A DNA stretch of 64,000 nt, from NCBI GenBank assembly GCA_963696025.1, contig CAVOII010000004.1:682001-746000 (forward strand), written 5' to 3'. Source of the stretch: JABCYV01 sp963696025 (lineage in GTDB: Bacteria > Acidobacteriota > Terriglobia > Terriglobales > Acidobacteriaceae). The translations under genes and the position numbers were made by a program. Under the pieces are notes generated by a model. It saw nothing but the letters and a program-made list of their open reading frames with translations. It ran no database searches and was not told where the DNA came from. Positions 26,278 to 34,097 of this stretch are shown piece by piece; the stretch's first letter is position 1, and every line of letters starts with the position of its first letter.

Positions 26278-27447
26278 ATGAAATGGGTCACTTGGCTGTT
26301 GGGTGCGTTCCTCTTACTAGCCGTGCTAGCGGGATGCGGGGGCGGTGGTTCCGGCACAAGCAACAACAATAACAATAACGGAGGCGGAGGTGGTGGTTCA
26401 CCGCTCCCTGCTGGTACGGAACTTCTGTATGTTGGTGACAATGTCGGTGTAATTCACGGATTTAGCGTCGATCCTAATTCCGGTATTCTGACGCCACTAT
26501 CCCCGCCGTCTGTGGCGGTCACAAACCAAGCTGCGGCTGCTGACGTTGGACTGGCGGCTGATTCAGGAAGTATGGTGCTGTATGCCACCAGTGCTGGACT
26601 CGGAGGGCCTAACGTGGAGTCGTTCATTGTGGACCAGAAGACAGGGGATTTAACTCCCGCCGGCCCTGGACAGACGCTACCGGTCACTCCCCGCAAACTG
26701 GTTGCGGCAGGAAATAGCCTCTATGTTATTCCGGATGTGAGTGCCAACGCCGCTGATCTGTTTGTATTCCATATCAATGTAAACGGCGTTCTGTCCCTAC
26801 TTCCCAACCAGCCCATTATGCTTCCCGGCGTACCACACGACCTGGCAGTAGATCCTTCTATATCTTGGCTGTTTGTGACCTTTGAGGGCACTTCGGGAGG
26901 AGAGATTGCCAGTTTGTCGATTAAGGGCGGTGCGATAGGAGGCGTGGCTGGGTCCGCCAGTACAGGTGGAGACAGTCCGCAGGGCGTTAGAGTTACCCCA
27001 GACGGGAAGTTTGTAGTCGTAGTAAATCAGGGGACGAGCAACGTGTCGGTATTGTCGCTAGATCCAACCACTGGCGCACTGGCTGCCGTGTCTGGATCCC
27101 CGTTCGCTAGCGGTAACCAGCCCGCCCCGGTCGCCATTGATCCCAGCGGAAAGTTTGTGTTCGTCGGAGATACCGGAGGGAACAGCCTGTCTGCCTTCAC
27201 GATCAGTGGTGCAGGCGATCTGGCGCCCGTCGCGGGGACGCCGATCCAATTGGGAGACATCGCCCAACCATCCTCGATTGGCGTGGACCCGGCGGATAAA
27301 TTCGTATACATCAGCATCGTGCCCAAAGAAGTTTCGGGATTCATGCTGGACCAAAGTACGGGAGCGCTGACTCCTATATCCGGATCTCCATTTTCTGTGG
27401 GCCAGGTGACACGCGATCTCGTCGTCATGCCACATGCCATACAGTAA
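26278..27447 (+). CDS. Lactonase-type seven-bladed propeller lipoprotein
   Basis: 389 residues. A lipobox (LLAVLAGC) marks a lipoprotein, followed by a low-complexity Gly/Asn linker. The rest shows the 6-phosphogluconolactonase-like (YkgB/lactonase) propeller pattern: GFSVDPNSGILTPLSPP, VTPDGKFVVVVNQGTSNVSVLSLDPTTGAL, IDPSGKFVFVGDTGGNSL. In Acidobacteria such proteins are abundant and mostly not true lactonases. Located at the outer face of a membrane. Ribosome site GAGG. Confidence 0.8.
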   Translation: MKWVTWLLGAFLLLAVLAGCGGGGSGTSNNNNNNGGGGGGSPLPAGTELLYVGDNVGVIHGFSVDPNSGILTPLSPPSVAVTNQAAAADVGLAADSGSMVLYATSAGLGGPNVESFIVDQKTGDLTPAGPGQTLPVTPRKLVAAGNSLYVIPDVSANAADLFVFHINVNGVLSLLPNQPIMLPGVPHDLAVDPSISWLFVTFEGTSGGEIASLSIKGGAIGGVAGSASTGGDSPQGVRVTPDGKFVVVVNQGTSNVSVLSLDPTTGALAAVSGSPFASGNQPAPVAIDPSGKFVFVGDTGGNSLSAFTISGAGDLAPVAGTPIQLGDIAQPSSIGVDPADKFVYISIVPKEVSGFMLDQSTGALTPISGSPFSVGQVTRDLVVMPHAIQ

Positions 27448-27560
27448 AGCCTTGAAGGTAGGGGGAACGATGTAGCTTAAAAGAGTTGAAGTAATATTCG
27501 AAGTAAACTGTGCCTACCACCGACCGGTTTGAACAAGATCAGTCCGCCAGAGGAGGATTT

Positions 27561-27907
27561 ATGAAGCGCCATTTCGCAGAATATGCCATGAAAACCGGGA
27601 GAATGCACAGAATCACCAGAATCTTGATTTCCGTCGCCGTGTTGACGCTGGTGGGCGTGCAATGTCAGGCTAAGACCTCGTCGTGCGCCCCCAGTCTTAA
27701 TGTAACTGTGACGGTTTACGACTACGATCTCAGGAGCGAGTCGCTAGTCTCAAGCAGGAGATGCAGGATTTGCGGGTTGCAAACGCTCGTCTCGATGAGC
27801 CTCGACATAGCAAGGGAAATTACGAGGCTAGGTTCTCGCGCCTAGAGGAGATCAAGCTGGAGTTGGCGGAAATGCTTTACGATTTCAAGCGAACAGGGAC
27901 AAACTAG
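27561..27907 (+). pseudogene. Exported-protein start joined to a coiled-coil 3' fragment
   Basis: It begins with the same AGGAGGATTTATG and MKRHFAE as the gene at 25527, then a second hydrophobic segment and NVTVTVYDYD, like that gene's VTTVVHDYA. At about 27730 the frame becomes nonsense. In another frame the DNA encodes a coiled-coil stretch (VASLKQEMQDLRVANARLDE ... ARFSRLEEIKLELAEML) that ends at 27907. Two truncated genes have been joined. Confidence 0.65.
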
Positions 27908-28037
27908 GCGAAAGCGTTGGTACTCTTCGACCACGTCCAGCACCACAAACGTCATTCCATTAACATTGTGGGCGCATTTTAACCAAATTTTCTACAGAGT
28001 ATGTTAATCTCGGCGCATCTTGTCACGGATCGTGCCT

Positions 28038-28409
28038 ATGCCAAATGGCATTCTCATTGTCGATGACAACGTGGTCATCCGGCGAATGGTGCGGACGGAA
28101 TTCGAGGATATCTCAGGTTGGGAAGTGTGCGGGGAAGCAGAGAACGGGTGGGAGGCAATCGAGAAGGCACGAGCATTGAAGCCTGATCTAATCGTGCTGG
28201 ACCTCGCCATGCCAATCATGAACGGTTTAGAAGCCGCCCCGGTGCTCAGGCGCATGATGCCCGCAGTACCCATTATCCTGTTCACGCTCCACGACAACAA
28301 AGCAGTTGAGCGGGAAGCGGTCTCTGTCGGGGTCAGTGCGGTAGTTTCCAAAGCGCCTGGCATGAAGAGCCTGGTTCATCATGCCCAGAGTTCGCTAGCC
28401 GCCGCGTAA
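28038..28409 (+). CDS. Single-domain response regulator (NarL-type receiver)
   Basis: 123 residues: ILIVDDNVVIRRMV, phospho-Asp in IVLDLAMPIMNG, switch Thr in IILFTLHD, Lys in VVSKAPGM. A stand-alone receiver close to NarL/FixJ types but without the HTH. The ATG at 28038 is preferred over the TTG at 28020. The shared inverted-repeat motif follows directly after its stop, and a Flp pilin starts 90 bases on, so it may act in pilus control. Confidence 0.8.
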   Translation: MPNGILIVDDNVVIRRMVRTEFEDISGWEVCGEAENGWEAIEKARALKPDLIVLDLAMPIMNGLEAAPVLRRMMPAVPIILFTLHDNKAVEREAVSVGVSAVVSKAPGMKSLVHHAQSSLAAA

Positions 28410-28410
28410 G

Positions 28411-28431
28411 CCTGATTCCCAATCGGGAAAA
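28411..28431. promoter_or_regulatory. Inverted-repeat motif TTCCCAATCGGGAA, copy 2
   Basis: Identical over 21 bases to 18493-18513. Here it sits in the 89-base gap between a response regulator stop and the Flp pilin start, so it may control the pilin. Confidence 0.5.
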
Positions 28432-28498
28432 TCGATCCGTACCTGATGGTGCAATCGGACGACCGATAGCAACCTATGTCGTGTCAACCAGAGGATAT

Positions 28499-28663
28499 AT
28501 GTTGAGCTTGATCGCTCGGTTATGGTTCGAGGATGACGGTCAGGATATCGCCGAGTACGCTGTGATGTTGGCTGTGATCCTGGTAATTGTGGTGGGCACT
28601 CTTCGTCTAATCGGTTCGAACGCGAATAATGCCTTCTCCTCGGTAGCCAGCTCGCTCCACTAA
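28499..28663 (+). CDS. Flp/TadA-type IVb pilin
   Basis: 54 residues with the Flp signature: a short leader, then DDGQDIAEYAVMLAVILVIVVGTLRLIG, with the conserved Glu-Tyr pair and a hydrophobic stretch. It should be cleaved by a prepilin peptidase and assembled into a tight-adherence pilus. The ATG at 28499, behind GAGG, is preferred over the GTG at 28481. No assembly genes are nearby except the broken TadG-like gene at 14130. Confidence 0.85.
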   Translation: MLSLIARLWFEDDGQDIAEYAVMLAVILVIVVGTLRLIGSNANNAFSSVASSLH

Positions 28664-28932
28664 ACTCGCCTTGGGCGGGTGCGAGATTGGATCCAGGAAT
28701 TGCCTAAGAACCTCTAACAAAACTCGGTGTTCTATCCATGAAATGTCCGGGGTCGCGCGTTACGAAAAGCGGCGGACGCTGAGTGAGCATTCTTGTCCTC
28801 GGGGCTGCTCTGATGCCTGGCGCTTTCAAGCCGGGTCCGATTTGGTAGTGGGTTGAAAGTTCGCGAGTGCCCGCACTGCCTTGACTCTCCGCACCTTGGT
28901 TCCTAATATGGTCGCGCCAAGAGACGACCCAA

Positions 28933-31821
28933 GTGATCGGCCAGACCATCTCGCACTACCGCATCCTGGAGAAGCTGGGTGGCGGTGGGATGGGTGTTGT
29001 CTACAAAGCCGAAGACACCGAACTCGGACGCTTCGTGGCTCTGAAGTTCCTACCTCCCGATGTGGCCAGAGATCCGCAAGCTCTAGAGCGCTTCCGCCGG
29101 GAAGCCCGTGCTGCCTCAGCTCTAAATCACCCCAACATCTGCACCATCCACGAGATTGGGAAGTACGAAGGGCAGTCGTTCATTGCCATGGAGTACCTGG
29201 ATGGTCTGACCTTGAAACACCGCATTGCAGGCCGACCGATGGACACCGAGTTGATTCTGTCGCTGGCCATCGAGATTGCGGACGCATTGGATGCCGCTCA
29301 TTCTGAAGGCATAGTGCACCGCGACATCAAGCCCGCCAACATATTTCTGACCAAGCGCGGGCACGCCAAGATTCTGGATTTCGGGTTGGCGAAGGTTTCC
29401 CTCAAGACGGAAAGCGTTGCAATGAGCGCCCCGACCGTCGACTCCGAGGATCATCTCACCAGCCCCGGCTCTGCGTTGGGCACCATCGCTTATATGTCGC
29501 CGGAGCAAGCGCGTGCCAAAGAACTGGATGCGCGGAGCGATTTGTTCTCGTTTGGAGCCGTCCTTTATGAAATGGCCACCGGGCAGTTGCCCTTCCGTGG
29601 GGACAGCACAGCAACCATTTTCGATGCGATCCTGAATCGTGCTCCAGTTCCCGCCGTGCGGCTGAACCCCGACCTTCCGCCCAAGCTGGAAGAGATCATC
29701 AACAAGGCGTTAGAGAAAGACCGCAATCTGCGCTACCAGCACGCAGCCGATATGCGAACCGACTTGCACCGGCTGAAGCGTGACACCGAGAGCGGACGCG
29801 GTTCTGCGGCAAGCTCGGGTACGGCGCCGGCGGCAGAAGCTGCCGCGGCTCAGGGCACGAAGCTCTGGAAAATTGCGGTACCCATACTGCTGGTCGTTTT
29901 GCTCGTATCAGGCGGGCTTTACTATCGTTCGCATCAGCAAAGCAAGCGCCTGACTGAGAAAGACACCATCGTTCTCGCCGATTTTGCCAACGGCACGGGC
30001 GATGCAGTGTTCGACGACACGCTAAAAACTGCCCTCAGCGTCTCTCTGCGGCAATCGCCTTTCCTGAATGTGCTCTCCGACAGCGAAGTGGTGAAGACGT
30101 TGAAATTGATGACCCGCCCCGCCGACACGAAACTTACGCCTGAGGTGACGCACGAGCTTTGCCAGCGGGCGGGCAGCAAAGCTTACATTGCTGGAACGGT
30201 TGGCAGTCTGGGCAGCGAATATGTGGTGGGTCTAAAGGCGGTAAATTGCCAGGGCGGAGAGACGCTGGCGCAGGAGCAGGTTACAGCGGCGTCTAAGGAG
30301 AAGGTGCTGGACGCACTTGGCGAGGCAGCGTCCAAGCTACGGGGCGAATTGGGCGAGTCACTGGCTACCGTGCAGAAGTTTGATGTTCCCCTCGAACAGG
30401 CCACCACTTCTTCGCTCGAAGCCCTGAAGGCGTATAGCCTTGGAGAAAAAGCCCATACCGAGAAAGGCTCAGCTGCAGCCCTAACATACCATCAACGTGC
30501 CATCGAGCTTGATCCGAACTTTGCGACTGGCTATAGCGCGATGGCGAGCGACTACTTCAATCTGGGCGAGGTAGATCGTGCAAGGGAGAACTACACCAAG
30601 GCGTTCCAGTTGCGTCAAGGTGCCAGCGAACGGGAAAAGTTGACCATCACAGCCAACTACTATTTTTTTGCAACTGGGGAACTGGATAAAGCGGCACGGA
30701 CTTATCAAGAGGAGATTGAGAGTTACCCCCAGAGCCCCGTAGCGTACTACACTTTGGGTAGCGTGTTCGCCTCACAGGGGCAGTATGAGAAGGCCGCTGA
30801 TTTCACGAGACAAGCCTTGCGCCTTGAGTCGTCAAACGCCGGTTGGTACGACAATCTCGCCACCTGGACCGTTGCCTTACAGCGGTTCGACGAAGCGCGG
30901 CAAACCATCCATGAGGAGCAGGCACGAAAACTGGATAATTACGGACTCCACACTTCTCTCTACGTTCTTGCCTTTCTCCGAGCAGACTCCGCAGCGATGG
31001 GAGAACAGCATGCGTGGTATGCGAGCCAGCCCGATTATGAGAACTTTGGACTTGCGCTCGAATCTAACACTCAGGCATACGCTGGTCACCTTCGCAAAGC
31101 GCAGGAACTGACGAGGCGGGCTGTGGACTCTGCTCAACGGGCTGACAACAAAGAAACTGGGGCATTATGGCAGGCGGATGCTGCCCTGGAACAAGCGGCT
31201 TACGGCTATGCTGCAGAAGCCCGGCGGACAGCAGCAGAGGCTTTGAAGCTTGCTCCGACGAGTCAGGGTGTCGAGATCGAAGCTGCACTGGCGTTTGCCA
31301 TGGCGGGCGACACGACACGAGCCGAGGCTTTGGCTCAAGACTTAGGGAAGCGCTTTCCCCTGGATACGCAGACGCAGTTGCTTTGGCTGCCTGCGATTCA
31401 GGCGCAATTGGAGCTTAACCGAAAGAAATCCGATTCTGCCTTGAATACCCTTCAAACCGCTACGCCCATCGAGTTGGGCAACGTTATCACCACCCCCGTC
31501 GGCATATCCTGTCTCTATCCCGTTTATATCCGCGGCAAGGCATACCTGGCAGCCGGGCAGGGCAGTCCTGCCGCCGCCGAGTTTCAGAAGATTCTCGACC
31601 ACAGCGGCATCGTCGGGAACTGCTGGACGGGAGCGTTGGCGCATCTGGGAGTGGCTCGCGCCAATGCCTTGCAGTCGAGAACCTCGCAGGGAGCCGATGC
31701 CGATGCCGTTCGCATCCGGGCGCTGGCCGCCTATCAGGATTTCTTCGCCCTCTGGAAAGACGCCGACCCTGACATCCCCATCCTGAAGGAAGCCAAAGCC
31801 GAGTACGCGAAGCTACAATGA
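28933..31821 (+). CDS. Transmembrane Ser/Thr protein kinase with TPR sensor domain
   Basis: 962 residues. PknB-type kinase: glycine loop LGGGGMGVV at 15-23, Lys38, HRD at 129-131, DFG at 149-151 and the SPEQ segment. A membrane helix (WKIAVPILLVVLLVSGGLYY) is near 315-335. Beyond it, after an ADFANGTGD...-type segment (a TolB-N-like domain seen in these kinases), many TPR repeats run to the C-terminus (ALTYHQRAIELDPNFATGYSAMASDYF). I infer an inner-membrane receptor kinase with an outer TPR scaffold. GTG start. The kinase domain is ~75% like that of 34098-36749. Confidence 0.9.
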   Translation: MIGQTISHYRILEKLGGGGMGVVYKAEDTELGRFVALKFLPPDVARDPQALERFRREARAASALNHPNICTIHEIGKYEGQSFIAMEYLDGLTLKHRIAGRPMDTELILSLAIEIADALDAAHSEGIVHRDIKPANIFLTKRGHAKILDFGLAKVSLKTESVAMSAPTVDSEDHLTSPGSALGTIAYMSPEQARAKELDARSDLFSFGAVLYEMATGQLPFRGDSTATIFDAILNRAPVPAVRLNPDLPPKLEEIINKALEKDRNLRYQHAADMRTDLHRLKRDTESGRGSAASSGTAPAAEAAAAQGTKLWKIAVPILLVVLLVSGGLYYRSHQQSKRLTEKDTIVLADFANGTGDAVFDDTLKTALSVSLRQSPFLNVLSDSEVVKTLKLMTRPADTKLTPEVTHELCQRAGSKAYIAGTVGSLGSEYVVGLKAVNCQGGETLAQEQVTAASKEKVLDALGEAASKLRGELGESLATVQKFDVPLEQATTSSLEALKAYSLGEKAHTEKGSAAALTYHQRAIELDPNFATGYSAMASDYFNLGEVDRARENYTKAFQLRQGASEREKLTITANYYFFATGELDKAARTYQEEIESYPQSPVAYYTLGSVFASQGQYEKAADFTRQALRLESSNAGWYDNLATWTVALQRFDEARQTIHEEQARKLDNYGLHTSLYVLAFLRADSAAMGEQHAWYASQPDYENFGLALESNTQAYAGHLRKAQELTRRAVDSAQRADNKETGALWQADAALEQAAYGYAAEARRTAAEALKLAPTSQGVEIEAALAFAMAGDTTRAEALAQDLGKRFPLDTQTQLLWLPAIQAQLELNRKKSDSALNTLQTATPIELGNVITTPVGISCLYPVYIRGKAYLAAGQGSPAAAEFQKILDHSGIVGNCWTGALAHLGVARANALQSRTSQGADADAVRIRALAAYQDFFALWKDADPDIPILKEAKAEYAKLQ

Positions 31822-31833
31822 AGGTCTCGTAAA

Positions 31834-32003
31834 AACGCACGACTCATCCTCGCCCGCGTCGCGAAGACGTGGAAGTCGATACGCATGTCTATCAGTACAG
31901 ACAGCACAAGCGCCGAAAATTCGCACTGACGAGCCGAGAGGAGGCCCTAGTCTATGCCCTCGCGCATGAACTGCGTCACATGTGGCAGGATCACGGGACG
32001 TAA
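31834..32003 (+). pseudogene. Metallopeptidase-like fragment with HELRH motif
   Basis: A 5'-truncated frame, with no start, ends in EEALVYALAHELRHMWQDHGT. HELRH fits the HExxH zinc-peptidase motif of short phage or plasmid proteins. Only ~55 codons remain, beside prophage debris (terminase, 32518-33303). Confidence 0.5.
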
Positions 32004-32220
32004 AAAACTTCACGTTTCCTGTAAGCAGGGTCAGGAACGCTCATGCGAAATATTCAGAGGTCTGCACTGAGGCATTCGCGATTCACAAACTCCGAACCTG
32101 GAGACGGCGAGCCCAATGCCAACCCTCCATTACTTTTTGGATCGGCCATGTTCTCTTCTCCACCTGTCCCATCTTGCTTTCTGAGCCGCGCTTATATTTT
32201 TACGGCTCTCGGCATCCATC

Positions 32221-32371
32221 TTAATGGCGTTTCAGCGGCGTCGCATCGAGCGCCTCAATGACCTGATTGACCTTAGCGCGTGCTTCGACGAGCCGATCCC
32301 GCTTCCTGACTAAGATGCCTCATCTCGACGTCAGAAAGTTCATCGACTTCATCAGGGTCAATCCGAGCCAT
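32221..32371 (-). pseudogene. Small phage-type gene, frameshifted by one base
   Basis: The ATG follows GAGGTG. The frame starts ARIDPDEVDELSDVEMRHL. If one A is removed at 32320-32325 it goes on as VRKRDRLVEARAKVNQVIEALDATPLKRH, a continuous 49-residue protein. As written it stops early. It is downstream of, and on the same strand as, the terminase remnant, so it may be a small phage packaging or accessory gene. Confidence 0.5.
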
Positions 32372-32517
32372 GGTCACCTCGTTTCATTTCCAGAAAAAAA
32401 CCCAGACCGAGTGCGCCTGGGCATTAGGTCGGGATGGATAATTTTATCGCTCCATTTGCGACGGACGAACGATAGTCGATTTCGAATCACTATGTCAACG
32501 GGTTGTAACCCCTGCGT

Positions 32518-33303
32518 TTAACTCGAGGGGTACTCAAGGTGCTCGACGCACGTTGTATCGCATATACGCGCCTTGCCAAGAATAGGGGACTCAATTACGT
32601 GGGTTTCGTCTTCTTCGGCTATGGCCGGCAGCCGTACAAGCTCCCAATGTTCTTGCTCCAGCACGTGCCCGACCAAGTCGTCCTCGTGCAGGCGCTGCAT
32701 AATAATGATGATGCAGCCGGTTCTTTTGTCATTCAGTCGGCTGTAGAGAGTGTGGTCGAACCAGTCGTTCACTGCAGTGCGCTGCGTCTCCGAGAGTGCC
32801 TCGTCAGGCTTCAGCGGATCGTCGATGATAATGAGATCTGCCCCTCGACCCGTCAGCACGCCACCGACGCTGGTGGATAACCTGAAACCGCCCTGAGTGG
32901 TGAGGAACTCCTGCAGAGACTGCTTTTGTGGAGAAAGTCGAGTTGGGAACAAACCGGTATACCATTCGCTGGCCATTAAGGTTCGGCAGTCCAGCGAGTG
33001 CTTATTGGCCAAGTCTTGTCCGTAGCTGGCGCAGATGATCTGGGCACTAGGGTTGTGACCGAGAACGTACGCTGGGAAAGCAACGGTTGCGGCGTGAGAC
33101 TTTAAGGATCTCGGTGGCAAGTTAATAATCAAGCGATTGATTTCGCGCCGGAAACACGCTTCCAGCTTCGCAGCAACGAGCTCGTTGTGCCAGTTGTGCA
33201 AGAACGCGACCTGTGGATTAAGTTCACGAAAGGCACGGTGCATAAATGCGTGCAAGTCGTACCGCAAGAGCGTGCGATATTCAGCCGCGCTGATCGTCGC
33301 CAT
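32518..33303 (-). pseudogene. Phage terminase large subunit, ATPase half only
   Basis: Start MATISAAEYR at the ATG behind a GGGGGG stretch. The ATPase half is recognisable: LIINLPPRSLKSHAATVAFPAYVLG (Walker A-like), CASYGQDLANKHS, GADLIIIDDPLKPDEA (Walker B), and CIIIIMQRLHEDDLVGHVL. It ends shortly after AIAEEDE..., where the RNase H-like nuclease domain should begin. Terminases cut and pump DNA into phage heads; this one cannot cut. A prophage remnant with no capsid genes nearby. Confidence 0.85.
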
Positions 33304-33589
33304 GGTTAGCCCCCCGTAGTTCTTGACCTTCCTCTTTCTCTCTCTCAAAGCGCTTGGCTCGAAAAAGTCCTTGCCGAAGAGCACGAGCGTGATAAGAAAC
33401 ACTCCGACCGGATCGAACTACCGGATTAGCTGAGCAACCCATGAGCGACACCGGAATGGATAGTCGGGGCTGTTGTTTGCTCGTACCCTAACCGTGCCAG
33501 TATCCGCCACGAACAGGCCATTCACCAATGCTAGAGCCGAGCCTAGTCGACCTTTCAACACCCTCCGGCAGAGAAGGGCAAGATGAAAA

Positions 33590-33778
33590 ATGACAAAACA
33601 GGTGCGATGCCCCTATTGTGTTCTAAGTCTTGAGTTCCGGCCAATGGTCGCGCACCTGGACGGCAGGTTCACCTGCGACCAATGCGGTACTACAGCGCAC
33701 CCAAATGATTTGCAATACGAGTGTCGCTGTCCCAAGTGCGTCGAACTAACGGTTTCTTGCGCTAGAATCGCAAGTTGA
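33590..33778 (+). CDS. Small zinc-ribbon protein (62 aa), paralogue of 22625-22801
   Basis: 62 residues with VRCPYC, then CDQCGT and CRCPKC, the same cysteine layout as the 58-residue protein at 22625. It probably binds zinc. Role unknown. A terminator-like hairpin follows at 33821. Two copies 11 kb apart in different contexts suggest a mobile or repeatedly duplicated small gene. Confidence 0.7.
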   Translation: MTKQVRCPYCVLSLEFRPMVAHLDGRFTCDQCGTTAHPNDLQYECRCPKCVELTVSCARIAS

Positions 33779-33820
33779 TGGTTCGGACTCCAGTCGCCAC
33801 AATCACAGTAAGAAGTCAGG

Positions 33821-33847
33821 GGCGTGGCCTACGGGCTGTGCCTTTTT
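33821..33847 (+). terminator. Probable intrinsic terminator
   Basis: GGCGTGGCC pairs with GGCTGTGCC (three G-U pairs) over the loop TACG, followed by TTTTT. It would end the zinc-ribbon transcript. Confidence 0.45.
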
Positions 33848-33902
33848 GTTGTCCGGAGAAAGCGGACAGTCGTTCGTTACATTCCCAACCCGACGGGGAT
33901 AC

Positions 33903-33980
33903 ATGGACACACTGGCGCAGTTGAAGGCTGCACGTGACAAGGCTGCGTTCGAGTTAGGTCGGCTGGAAGCTGCTGTTTAG
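33903..33980 (+). pseudogene. Truncated coiled-coil small gene (25 codons)
   Basis: Encodes DTLAQLKAARDKAAFELGRLEAAV and then stops. This is the coiled-coil half of the small protein family seen intact at 11828-12055; the basic AAQRARW tail is missing. It may be a remnant or a very short peptide gene. Confidence 0.45.
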
Positions 33981-34097
33981 GCCGGGTTTCGGGATGACGG
34001 CGCAAGGTCTGATTTTCAGCCCTACCGACCGTGCTATCGGTTTGACGCCAAAGACAATTCCACCTAAGATGGCCCGACCAGCGTTCCCTTCCACGCC

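Noticed and set aside
28681..28932. A terminator after the Flp pilin
   Set aside because: A GC-rich partial inverted repeat is present, but no U-tract follows.
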